DNA of 64,000 nt, from contig SCFE01000089.1 in assembly GCA_004352715.1 (NCBI GenBank), positions 1,411,305-1,475,304 of the forward strand, given 5' to 3'. The first letter of the stretch is position 1. Each line of letters begins with the position of its first letter. Below, piece by piece: positions 1 to 10,170 of this stretch. Source of the DNA: Hofstenia miamia (lineage: Eukaryota; Xenacoelomorpha; Acoela). The position numbers and the translations under genes are program-made. The notes beneath the pieces are model-generated. The model had not been told where the DNA came from, ran no database searches, and was given only the letters and a program-made list of their open reading frames with translations.

Positions 1-754
1 CACTAACTGCATTTAAATAATATTAAAGTTGCCATTACCGTAAAATTACTGGCTTAGTAAATTAATTAATAGATAGCAGTTTCCTATACTTACATTTAAT
101 AACAGTACATGTAAAGTCATTTATTCAGTTGATTATAGTCAAGTCTCCTACAATTAGTAATAGATATATATTCCTAATGTGTGACTATCCAGTCGTTTCA
201 AGCATCTATGATTTCATACATGTGTAGATCAATAGTCAGACTAAGCAAGAATTGAAAAACTCCTAACCGTAACATAAGTGCAGTTTCATGACTGGCACAA
301 GGACCCTTCGAATCGATCCCGTGATGGAATCCAGCCACTACTCAACACAACTTGCTTAGCTGAACATTTTATTAAATATCAAACCACATAAATGAAGAAT
401 GAAAAATAATATATACTCTGAAGAATTTATTGTTCATCAAATTTCTCTTAAATTCTCAGCTATTTATTTAAAAATTGTAAAGTACCTGCAGATTTTGAAT
501 TTCAAATAAATCTTCTGCCAATATAGCTGTTCTTACATAAGTGTAATTTCACTTGTTACAATTTGTCAAATAGTACTTAATCAGCTAAGGTGTTTCTCTC
601 AAAGTGCACAATATTGTAACTTGGTTGCATCTTACAAAAATGAAATAAGATAATTAACTAAATTTTGCAATCATATTTCTGATTATATTTAATCACTGTA
701 ATCATTCGACGTAAATCTTTCTTATGCAGCTTATTCCTTTTTGGGTGATGCTAC
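1..754. repeat. Left terminal inverted repeat of an ~18.3-kb element
   Basis: Read in reverse complement, 17548-18285 matches this block along almost its whole length, with scattered substitutions and small indels. The best-conserved stretch is around 300-350, where more than 40 bases are almost identical. The match stops at the sequence GATGCTAC on both inner sides. Left base 2 pairs with right base 18285, so the outer end lies at or just before the window start and cannot be fixed. Long TIRs enclosing 15-20 kb are typical of Polinton/Maverick elements; that assignment is inference, supported by the capsid-like fragment beside the right repeat. Confidence 0.85.
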
Positions 755-1602
755 AACAGGTTCATGCAATATATCCATAGGTTGGTAATGTTGCAAATTG
801 GAGACTCTAGGGCCTTCTTTAGGGACATTTATGAATACATCTTGCTTATGTTCAGTTTCTTTTGGAGCAATGTTGTTTATAGAAATAGCACTCTGGCCAT
901 TAGGATATTCAACACCAATGACCTTATGGTTCAGAATTTCTACTATTTTTACATGAGTTCCAGGTGATACCCATGAAGGTAATTCATGACCAATGTAATT
1001 TCTTCTTTCATAATGTAGTAACCTGTGATGAGGTGTATCATTGGTTGCTGTACACAGTAAGGTTCTGATAGAAGATAAAGCTTCTGGCAAGAATTCTTCC
1101 CAGTGATCAGGTGATAATTTTCTTTTGTCTAACAAACATACTATGGCTTTCCATATTATGCTGTTATATCATTCATTCTGCCTGTTTCTGTTTGGGTGTT
1201 AAGGTGTTGTTTTCAATTGTGATATTCCATTTTCAATACAAAATTGCTGGAATTCTTTGGATTGGAATTGACTTCCATGATCACTGTGGATCAATGCTGG
1301 ACGATCAAAAATGGAGAATAGGTCTTTCAGGGAAGATAATATTGCAGTTGTTGTTGCTTCCTTCATTGAGTAAATCTGCTATACTCATTGATAATAGTAA
1401 AAAGCATTGTGTTGCCCATTCCAATAGCTGGTGTCTTGGGTCCAACAAAGTCTATTGATAATCTTTCAAAGGGTTTGGATGATTTTAGTAATTTGCTAGG
1501 CTCTGATTTAATAAACCTGGGTTTTAGTTTGCAACAGGTTTCACAACCTGCAACTACGTTCTTCACATCTTGCAGTGAGAATGGCAAATTCTGAACGCAA
1601 AT
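735..1602 (-). pseudogene. Gypsy element 1: integrase, core to C-terminus (broken)
   Basis: This is the end of a Ty3/gypsy pol reading on the minus strand. The 731-1135 part carries the usual C-terminal integrase signature (TNDTPHHRLLHYERR, then LPSWVSPGTHV) followed by a short tail ending VVASPKKE. The 1363-1602 part carries the zinc-binding Cys pair and KPRF motif, then the start of the catalytic core (RLSIDFVGP, with the first catalytic Asp). The two parts are in different frames, with stops between 1135 and 1363. No 3' LTR follows: the stop codon lies inside the inner edge of the left inverted repeat. The TRIM at 1607-2190 separates this piece from the upstream His-rich half of the zinc domain. 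Confidence 0.85.
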
Positions 1603-1606
1603 ATAG

Positions 1607-1797
1607 TGTAGCATCGCTGGTAGTTGTTACTATTTATCGGCCAGACCTCGCACTTTTCTTGTTAGTGAATGGTAGTTGTAATATTTGTAAATATTGTAAA
1701 TAACCTTGTATATAAAGACCAAAGCATTTTGTAAATAGAAGTAGTTTGAACCGTATTCTCTTTGTGTTCACTAGAATCACACCCCAGTGATTCTACA
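1607..1797 (+). repeat. TRIM 5' LTR
   Basis: 191 bp. It differs from the copy at 2000-2190 at only a handful of positions, which suggests a fairly recent insertion. It contains a TATAAAG box and ends CCAGTGATTCTACA. Confidence 0.88.
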
Positions 1798-1999
1798 TGG
1801 CGACCATGACAGGACCCTGATGTGATGCAGAACATTCCAATGCCTCTACGCAATATGAACCCAATCAATAGGAGTCAGCCAAGCCTACACCTTAGTTTTT
1901 GCATGCTTGAGTGAAGAGCTGTCAAATGGATCATTTTGGACCAAATCCTCCTCCATTGGGCACACAACCAAAAGTCGCCGAGTCTGGCCTGGGGCAGCA

Positions 2000-2190
2000 T
2001 GTAACATCACTGGTAGTTGTTACTATTTATCAGCCAGACCTCGTGCTTTTCTTGTTAGTGACTGGTAGTTGTAATATTTGTAAATATTGTAAATAACCTT
2101 GTATATAAAGACCAAAGCATTTTGTAAATAGAAGTAGTTTGAACTGTATTCTCTTTGTGTTTGCTAGAATCACACCCCAGTGATTCTACA
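2000..2190 (+). repeat. TRIM 3' LTR
   Basis: 191-bp direct copy of 1607-1797. It is followed at once by the second ATAG of the target duplication. Confidence 0.88.
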
Positions 2191-2194
2191 ATAG

Positions 2195-2760
2195 TGCTAC
2201 ATTCTTGAAATTCCTGTGTGAGCTAATTCACAGTGAATGTCATAAAGTTGCTTATTATGACTTGCCCCAACCACTGCTATTTGTGACAGTGCATCAGCAC
2301 CAATATTTTCAGTCCCAGATTTGTAAAGAATGTCATATCTATAATCAGCAAGTTCCAAGTGCCATTGCAGAAGCTTCTCATTTTTGATCTTTGATTTATT
2401 ATTGGAAAAGATAAACACTACACTCTTCATGTCAGTTTTGATGGTAACAGGAAATGATCTCAAAATTCCATCAAATTTTCTGAATGATTCCATGATAGCC
2501 AAAGCTTCTTTCTCAACAGAAGGATAAACTTTCTCAGAATGATGAAAGAGTTCTTGAAAAGAATGCTATAGGTCATTCCTTCTGAGTAAGCACTGATCCA
2601 ATAGCATATGCAGATGCGTCTGTTTCAAGAGTGAGCTTCCTTCTTCTGGTCTAGGCATCAATAAGCAAGCTGAGTGAATTTCTTTTTTGAGTGCTTTAAT
2701 AGAAGTAACAGCAGAATCGTTAATGGGAAAGGAAGCTTGCCGTAAGCATTCCAATAACAG
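2195..2760 (-). pseudogene. Gypsy element 1: RNase H and integrase zinc-finger N-half (broken)
   Basis: Minus-strand gypsy RNase H. VEKEALAIMESFRKF and TDMKSVVFIF match the conserved EALA and TD motifs, and SGTENIGADALSQ corresponds to the domain end (usually G..N..AD.LSR). It is followed by HCELAHTGISRM, the His half of the integrase H2C2 finger, which continues across the TRIM into LHYICVQNLPF. 2566-2754 is the RT/RNase H connection, with KEEIHSA-like text and the segment HLHMLLDQCL where autonomous copies have a YASxxGxG-type motif. Frame breaks separate the pieces. Confidence 0.85.
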
Positions 2761-2798
2761 CTTTATCTTATCAGAATAGTTCTAATCCATCTAGCATA

Positions 2799-3490
2799 TT
2801 AAGCAAAAAACCTGATTAACCAGCACAGTTTCTTTTTGTCATCCTGGAGAGGAAAATTCTCTAGGGTTGTGAATCTTTGTGGGGCAGGTTGTTTTGCTCC
2901 CAAAGTTATTATGTGCCCAAGCATTGATATTTTGGTGAGTCTGAATGAGCACTTGTTGATATTTAGGGTTAATGATTCCTTCTTTGCTGCTGACAGGAAG
3001 GCTTGCAAATTTGATTCATATTATTGAGATATCATACCATGTACACTAAAATAATCTAAGTAAGGGAATGTGCCATTTAAATTGTTTCTTTCAACAAACT
3101 TGTCCATAACTTTTTGGAAAGCAGGAACAGCATTCGTTAATCCAAATGGAAGACAAGTAAACTGGTATAATTTACCATTCACTTCTAATGCTGTTAAAGG
3201 TTTGTCTCAATCAGGCAGTGGCACTTGATAGTACGCAGACTTCAGATCAATTTTTGCAAAAAATCAATACTGTGAAACTTTATTAAGAATAGCTTCCATA
3301 TCAGGGAAAGGATAAGCATCCAGCTTTGTAAACTGGTTAACAGTTTCTGAATAATCAATGACCATGCATTCTTTAGGTTTATGAACAATGAATGCTTGAG
3401 ATTGCCAGCACAATGTGGAAGGTTCAATTATCCCTTCTTCCAACAATAGCTGAATTTCAGATTTAATAAACATTTGATCATTCCTTGACA
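2799..3490 (-). pseudogene. Gypsy element 1: reverse transcriptase (inactive)
   Basis: Minus strand, broken across frames. Recognisable in order: MFIKSEIQLLLEEGIIEPS, WQSQAFIVHKP, VIDYSETVNQFTKLDAYPFP, then SAYYQVPLPD, LPFGLTNAVPAFQ, the catalytic box region, and LNINKCSFRLTKISMLGHI. These are gypsy RT motifs 1 to 7. The active-site box reads YLDY instead of YxDD, so the copy could not be catalytic even without the frameshifts. It is expressed as part of Gag-Pol in functional relatives. Confidence 0.85.
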
Positions 3491-4303
3491 ACCATCAGCT
3501 TTTTGTTGCTACTGGTTTTACTTGATAAACTTCTTCATTAAAAATCAATGTTGGGTTAATTTTCATCACAGGGAATCTTCTTGGAACTTTGTTTGCAATA
3601 GATGCAGTGATCTCTAATGGTTCTTGAACACCTTGAAAATTGAATTTAACACTTTGATGTTGTTGTAAAATGTCTAAGCCTGTTAAAACGTCTGAGAGAT
3701 TTTTCAACAGAGAATCATACTGTATAAATTCTTCTTTTTAGCAATAGAAGACTCTCTGTGTAGCCTATAATGTCCAAACTATCTCCATTNACTTTATTAA
3801 GAATAGCTTCCATATCAGGGAAAGGATAAGCATCCAGCTTTGTAAACTGGTTAACAGTTTCTGAATAATCAATGACCATGCATTCTTTAGGTTTATGAAC
3901 AATGAATGCTTGAGATTGCCAGCACAATGTGGAAGGTTCAATTATCCCTTCTTCCAACAATAGCTGAATTTCAGATTTAATAAACATTTGATCATTCCTT
4001 GACAACCATCAGCTTTTTGTTGCTACTGGTTTTACTTGATAAACTTCTTCATTAAAAATCAATGTTGGGTTAATTTTCATCACAGGGAATCTTCTTGGAA
4101 CTTTGTTTGCAATAGATGCAGTGATCTCTAATGGTTCTTGAACACCTTGAAAATTGAATTTAACACTTTGATGTTGTTGTAAAATGTCTAAGCCTGTTAA
4201 AACGTCTGAGAGATTTTTCAACAGAGAATCATACTGTATAAATTCTTCTTTTTAGCAATAGAAGACTCTCTGTGTAGCCTATAATGTCCAAACTATCTCC
4301 ATT
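3277..4303. repeat. 513-bp duplication around a single N (assembly artefact)
   Basis: 3277-3789 and 3791-4303 read identically, separated by one N at 3790. The second copy continues naturally into unique protease sequence, while the first ends abruptly at the N. This is the pattern left when two overlapping contigs are placed end to end without merging. The RT and protease-RT spacer of gypsy element 1 is therefore probably present once in the genome. Confidence 0.85.
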
Positions 4304-4783
4304 GGCAAGTCTTGATTTGGATGGTTGACTACAAATTTTCAAACTGAACTTTTCACAAATCTTCTTTGTTATATATGAATCAGTTGAACCAGAGTCAATA
4401 AGTGCATTGACTTCTCTCTCCTTTTCACCAATTCTTACAACTTGATAAATTGCTTTTGATTGTCTTTTGTGCAATGCACAAAGGACAGCAAAAACTGTTT
4501 TTCCTCTTCATCAGACTCTTCCTTTACTGCTGCAATAGTTGAATGGCAGACAGCTGCCCAATGCCCAGATTTGCCACATTTGCAGCAGCAAGAGTTTCTC
4601 ACAGGGCACTTTTTGTGATTGTGGCTTTTCTGTCCACAAAAACTACAGCTGGAGCCCTTATGACTACTGCAGTTAAAGACGAATTTGTTGGCAGAGTAGC
4701 TGTATTGAATGATTTAGAAAAATCAGTAAACATTTCTATTGCATTTGCAAGACTGATGCACTTGTTTAGGTTAGCTTCTTTAT
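4229..4783 (-). pseudogene. Gypsy element 1: gag zinc knuckles and aspartic protease
   Basis: Read on the minus strand from 4783. A gag C-terminal segment (NLNKCISLANAIEMFTDF) is followed by two cysteine-rich knuckles (CSFCGQKSHNHKKCP and CKCGKSGHWAAVC), as in nucleocapsids. After an acidic linker comes the retropepsin-like protease with the catalytic triad seen as LIDSGSTDSYI (usual DSGAT or DTGS). A stop follows GYTESLLLLKRRIYTV. The gag N-terminus is missing because gypsy element 2's 3' LTR abuts at 4784. Confidence 0.85.
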
Positions 4784-5729
4784 TGTAGAATCACGGGGGA
4801 GCTCTTGCTACTCTAGCTGTACTTGGTAACTCAAGAGTTTAGATCAAAGGTTGCAAAGTCTACCATAGCAGAGAGTGACCCACATTCTAGCAGAAAACAT
4901 ACATTGGTGGTTCACTGATTTTTGCCTAACAAATAAAGAAATTCCATTCCAAAAAGAACTTCAGCAGTTACCAATTCACATGGCATCATGCTGAAGCCAT
5001 ATCTTGAAGCCATCCTTACTTGCCAAGGTGCTAATTGTGTGTCTCAAGTATTAATTTCTAGCTCAATAAACTATTTATCTCAGAGTTCTCTTATCTCAGC
5101 TCATGTAAATAAATAATAAATAACAGGCACATAATTGCTGTGCCTTCACATTTGCCAAAAGCATAGTATATTTGCAAGGTGTAAATTATTAAGTGCATGT
5201 ATGAGCAGATTGAATGAAAGATATTATTCCCTACATTTAGTCATAACCTAAAGTGGCCACGATTCAGGCTGTCACTGTTAAGGATCTATTTTTTGCCCCA
5301 GACCCAGTGCAGTTTCCTCCTGAATTGTCACTGGATCTTAAACAACAGTTATCATTAACAAATCTTTAATCAATAATCTAAAGGGGTTAATAGATAAATA
5401 ATTGAAAAAACCAAATGCAGTAGAAGGAAGCTGAATTTATTGTGTGCTTCACTACAGTGACTCACATATCTATTACAAAAATCTGTAACTTATTACCTGA
5501 CTTGTTTACAATTTCAAAGCACAGTTTCTCTTGCAAAGTTAAAACAAGCAATTGGACAAATACTAACACTATCAAAATAACTACACTCAAAATTCAAATA
5601 ATTGATTAAAAGAAATTAATACAAATAAATAGCAGTGAATCAAAGAATCAAAGCGTGAAAAGATGCAACACCATTTCAGAGTGCCAAAAATAATAAGTTT
5701 GAAAAAAGTATGCCCCAAGTGACTCCACA
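4784..5729 (-). repeat. Gypsy element 2: 3' LTR
   Basis: On the minus strand this block starts TGTGGAGTCACTTGGGGC and ends TCCCCCGTGATTCTACA, giving the short inverted ends of an LTR. It has AATAAA near 5435 and is preceded by the purine tract AATGGGGGTG (5730-5739), as expected for a 3' LTR of a minus-strand element. The stop of the large ORF3 lies about eight bases before that tract. No clear target duplication was found, and the 5' LTR partner was not found beyond 17257. A short open stretch on the plus strand (about 5256-5366) inside it is probably chance. Confidence 0.6.
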
Positions 5730-5739
5730 CACCCCCATT
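5730..5739 (-). other. Polypurine tract of gypsy element 2
   Basis: AATGGGGGTG on the minus strand, directly before the LTR start TGTGGAGTCAC. Purine tracts in this place prime plus-strand DNA synthesis in LTR elements. Confidence 0.55.
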
Positions 5740-5763
5740 GCTGGTTAAGTTTGCAGTAGGAGT

Positions 5764-7656
5764 TTTTCTGTGGGACTGGACAGGAGCTTTTGTGTCTCCT
5801 CAATCATTTCTGCAGCTAAGATGTTGTCCCATGACTTAACTTCAGCATATCTGGGTCGCCAGGTAATTTGCATAAGAGTCTCCCTCTGTGTAACTTTTTC
5901 ACTCCTCAAGCAGAAGAACTCAATCTCAGGCAAATGGGCACTGATCAGACAATTTCTTCTTAAGTTGTTCATTCTCTGTGTAAATGTGTTGTAGAAACTC
6001 TCATAAAAACAAAGGCCTTTCAGCGCTATCATGAGAGTCATGAGCACATCTGTGTCTGAGGTATGGGCATCCTTGGGGCTGATTCAGGTGTTTGGATAGA
6101 AGTGGATGAAGACCTCTCTTAGTGATTCTATTTGCATGGCATGATCCATAAACAGTGAGCAGTATTCATTGATCTGCTCTAAAGTCATCTCTTTGGGATC
6201 TGTAACTTTTGCTCACAGCATAGTGATAATCTTGATGCGCTTCATAATGTCATAGTACCAAGTGAGGGGTTTCAATGTTATTAATCCACATCAAATCACC
6301 GAATGCCTGAAATAAAATAAGAACACAGGGGTCCAATGTTACAATCTTGCTGTGAATTTTCATTAGCTGTGTAGAGATAGGTTGCCCCTTCTAAAAGATG
6401 TCCTTAATTGTGAGCTTTCCATAAATGTAAGCACCGTCTGGGTTCCCACCCTCGAGTAGGGTGTCTCTGGTGTCCTTATACTAACTAGTCTGCATCACTT
6501 TGTTAATCTTGGCCACAGTGGAGACGTAATTAATGGAGTCAGAGAAGTGAGCAGAGACTTTCCTTTGCCCCTTCTTGACACACCATGATGGTAAGATGAG
6601 TGGGGTCATTGCACATGGTGGAGGAATACACAGCAGGTTGTGTTTTTCCACATGGTCTTCAACGTTATCTAGTGCGACTTTCTCTCTTAATATGGTGGTC
6701 CTAATAGTGGCANTTTACTGTGCAACCAGGCAGGAGCTTTTGCATCTCCTCAATCATTTCTGCAGCTAGGATGTCATCCCAAGACTTAACTTCAGCATAT
6801 TTAGGTTGCCAGGTAATCTGCATAAGAGTCTCCCTCTGCATAACCTCTTCACTTCTCAAGCAGAAGAACTCAATCTCTGGTAAATGGGCACTAATCAGGC
6901 AATTTCTCCTTAAGTTGTTTAGCCTCTGTGTAAACATGTTGTAAAACCTCACATAAAGACAAAGGCCCTTCTGCACTATCATGAGAGTCATGAGCGCATC
7001 TGTGTTCAAAGTGTGGGCATCTTTGGGACTGATCCAGGTGTTCAGGTAGAAGTGGATGAAGACCTCTCTTAGTGATCCCATGCATTTTGCTTGATGGGGA
7101 GCAATACTTGTTGACCTGCTGTAAAGTCATCTCTTCTGGATCAGTAACCTCTGCTCACAGCATAAAGATAATCTCAATTTGCTTCATGATGTCTTAGTAT
7201 CAAGTGAGGGTTTCATCGTTATTAATCCACATCAAATCACTGGATGCCTGAAATAAAATAAGAACACAGGGGTCCAGCTTTGCAATCTTGTGATGGATTT
7301 TCATTAACTGAGTGGAGATTGGTTGCCCCTTCTGGAAAATATCCTTAATCGTGAGTTTAAAATCAATTTAAACATGTTCTGGGTTCCCACCCTCAAGTAG
7401 GGTGTCTCAGTTATCCTTGTACTCCTGTGTTTGCATTGATTTGTTGGTCTTGGCTGCAGTGGAGACATAATTAATGGAATCAGAGAGGTGAGCAGAGACT
7501 TTCCTTCACCCCTTCTTAATGCGCCATGATGGTAAGATGAGTGGGATCATTATCCAAGGTGGAGGAATACACAGCAAATTGTGTTTGTCCACGTGATTTT
7601 CAATGCTGTCTAGCACAACTTTCTCTCTTAATGTGGTGGTCCCAATAATAACAGGT
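5764..7656. repeat. ~945-bp tandem duplication joined by a single N
   Basis: 5764-6712 and 6714-7656 are homologous in direct orientation, but they differ at roughly one base in ten (for example ATGTTGTCCCATGAC against ATGTCATCCCAAGAC). The single N at 6713 marks an assembly join. The divergence is greater than at the other single-N joins, so this may be two different element copies, a real old duplication, or an assembly chimera. Confidence 0.75.
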
Positions 7657-9861
7657 AATTTATCTTAGCATCTTTAATGGAATCCCAGAACTTGCTGCTG
7701 AGCCCACACTCACAGAGTTTGGCAATCTGAGAGTTGGAGATTTGAAGGTTGGACGTGGTACATTCTATGTCCAAAGCTATTTGTCACCCAGGTGATTGTA
7801 GAAGTACTAATTACTCTTTGGTAAACATTTTGGTTAGGCACCATTTCATTAAGCCCAATACATCATTATCTCTATTTTGCTTGATGACATAGTTGACGAT
7901 CAAAAGTTTTTAAGCAAACTCATCCAAATGGTGCTCTATGGTTAAGATTTGTTCATCTTCTGTGATAGACCATGCTGGTGTAGATATTGGAGAGATTGCA
8001 ACTCCAGGAAACTTTTGCATGTTAATGGCTTTGAGGAGCGCCTTAGTACTGGGTGATACTTCAACTGCAGATGATGCTAACAGTTTCTCCTCACGGTAGA
8101 ATTGTTCAGGTGAGCACATTGTCTGCTCAATGACTGTGATTGGTATAATTGCGCCATCTTTGGCAGCTTGTCTCCATGTCTCTGAGAGCTTGTTATATCC
8201 GCACTTGGGATAGTTCATGTTCTCCAAGTTAAATAAAATCTCTGTCTTAGTATGCACATCATAATGGCCCACTAATTCCAAGAATCACTGTGGTGAACCA
8301 GGGTCATGGCAGATCAGGTGGCTTGTGCAGAGCAGTGCTTTGTTGAACTCAAGAGACGGGAATTTCTTTTCAGACATGGCTCCCCACATATAATTGCAGA
8401 GGGCTTCAGAGAATATATTGAGGTTGGCAAAGGCGACACCCAAGCAGTTGACAATCATCTGAGGCAGAAGGCGCCCCAATGGGTTACTCACGCTGATAAA
8501 GCAAGCATAAAACTTTTCAAATCATTCCATTGCCTTTATGGTCTTTCCAGGTGAAAATGGAGGCAAGCACGAATGGAGCAACCAGTTCTTAATCTTCCAT
8601 GCGGCGGGGCAAATGGCCAGCTTGTGCATGCATTTCTTGATGAGGTGCTCTTGGGCGTTTCAGTCAAGAGGAAGTTGAATGTGCGGATCTTGTGTCAGAA
8701 AAATGGAAAAGACCCAAATGGCTCCACAAGACTGAATGGGTGGCACAAACTTTTCGGAAAATAAGAGTTCAGCAAAATTTTGACGATCTTGTGAAGTGTA
8801 GGCTATGCACAGCTTCATGAGGAGCCTGTTGACAGATCTAGAGTATTGCAAAGTAGGGCTGTGGATATTGATTGTGGGCCAAACAGACTTGGGGCTCCTA
8901 TCCACTTTGAGATTAGTCCAGACCTCATTGATTTCTGCTAATGTTGTGGTGCTTTGGGAGAACGCAAAACTAACATGCATGTTCATGACTAAGGCAAGAC
9001 TGGGCCAGTTAGCAGAGATGGATTTGAGTGTTTGTGACTGGGTAACAGCATCAATAATCAGCCTTGTAGGTATTTTCTTACAAAAAAGAAGGTCAGTGTA
9101 AATTAGTTTGGTTATTGAAAAGATACCAAATTGGTACATGCTGGTGGGATGATAGTAGTGAGTATAGAGCATCATAAAATTTTCCATCCTAAAGTGCAGA
9201 TTGACGACTTCCTCAGGTATTTCATCTTGATATTCTTCTTGGACAAACATCACCAGATGACCTTTGCTAGTCTGTACACTATTTCCATTTTCTCCATTAT
9301 CTTGGGCTGTTTGACTTCACCAACTTAGAAAAATTACAAGTAAATTCTCAAAATCAATGTTGACGCACTCAAATTTCTGAATGGCATGCTTGTTGTTAAG
9401 TATCTGGCACAGATTTGTTAAATTAAAATCCCCATCAAACATGGTGTGGACTGTGCTCCGCCAGTAGGGTTGCTTTAGTCCTCCATGCATTTTAGAGTTG
9501 TAGCATATGATAGTATTGATCTTTGCTTTACACTTTGCATTGATGACAAAGGGAATGACATCCACTGCACATGTGAGGTTTTTGGTGTTTTAAGTCCAGC
9601 ATAACTTGTTCTTAGTTTCCTCTGATAAGTTGTTTTGTACAAAACTAACTGCCTTAGGGGTTGCAATAAAGTACGAATGTAACAGTTGGCTCCTACCTTA
9701 GAAATCTTATGTTGCCATTCTTCATTTCTCTGGGATCTAACACTGGTAAAGGCAGATGACAATGGCCGGACTAGAGGGGGTATTGAGTCACTGCGAGGTG
9801 TTTGAATGTTAGTACTTAAGTTAGCAAAAGGCACTCTGTACTTACTTGACTCCTTGGATTC

Positions 9862-9994
9862 CTGAGGGCTATTTGGCACCCCAAGTAGTCATCCAAGGTC
9901 TGCTCCTGAGGGGCTATTTGGCGCCCCAAGTAGTCACAGGAATCAGGCTTCTGAGGGGCTATTTGGCACCCCAAGTAGTCACATGGTCTGCTAC
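9862..9994 (-). repeat. Three-unit tandem repeat near the start of ORF3
   Basis: Three units of 43-46 bp start at 9862, 9905 and 9951. All share the core GGGGCTATTTGGC[AG]CCCCAAG. In one minus-strand frame the unit reads DYLG(C/R)QIA(P/L), in another LLGVPNSP. The reading is interrupted by stops in the LLG frame between units, so the protein frame is uncertain. Confidence 0.8.
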
Positions 9995-10170
9995 CTGAGT
10001 CCTCCTGCGTCCTTCCTCTCTTGCAGGATATGCTCCCCTCTACTTGATGAGGGGTGTCATCTCAGCTCCATTCATTGCAGGGATTATGTCTTTGCCTCAC
10101 TCATCTTTGCATGGGCAGCTGGTTCTCAGTTTGTTTCATCTGATATGGCTTAGTTTCCTAAGCATAAAGA

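Larger units (their letters stand above)
1607..2190 (+). mobile_element. TRIM: miniature LTR retrotransposon
   Basis: Two direct repeats of 191 bp (1607-1797 and 2000-2190) flank 202 bp of noncoding DNA. Both begin TGTA and end TTCTACA, and each carries TATAAAG. Directly after the first repeat is TGGCGACCATGACAGGA, a primer-binding-site-like sequence. A purine-rich GGGGCAGCA precedes the second repeat. The 4-bp target duplication ATAG lies at 1603-1606 and 2191-2194. There is no gag or pol, so it must have been mobilised in trans. It splits the integrase zinc domain of gypsy element 1 on the opposite strand. Confidence 0.88.
5745..10075 (-). pseudogene. Large third ORF of gypsy element 2, unknown function (broken)
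   Basis: Lies on the minus strand between the integrase end (10171) and the 3' LTR, the place of env in env-bearing gypsy elements. Open segments in changing frames: 9475-9879, 9317-9565, 8660-9253, 8285-8491, 7910-8281, and the C-terminus in two copies (6701-7081, 5745-6047). Once one copy of the duplication is discounted, it would encode roughly 1,100 residues. It looks like one helix-rich soluble protein. I see no signal peptide, no furin-like site, no terminal membrane anchor and few cysteines, so it does not resemble a class I or baculovirus F-type envelope. The ATG at 10073-10075 is a possible start, but the reading is broken soon after. I do not recognise the family; it could be a captured host or viral gene. 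Confidence 0.55.

Noticed and set aside
5250-5366. Plus-strand open stretch with VTVKDLFFAPDPVQ
   Set aside because: Only about 36 codons, inside an LTR, with no supporting motif.
5745-10075. Idea that the large ORF is a herpesvirus-like or other DNA-virus capsid protein
   Set aside because: No diagnostic motif was seen. Its position before a purine tract and LTR fits a gypsy third ORF better.
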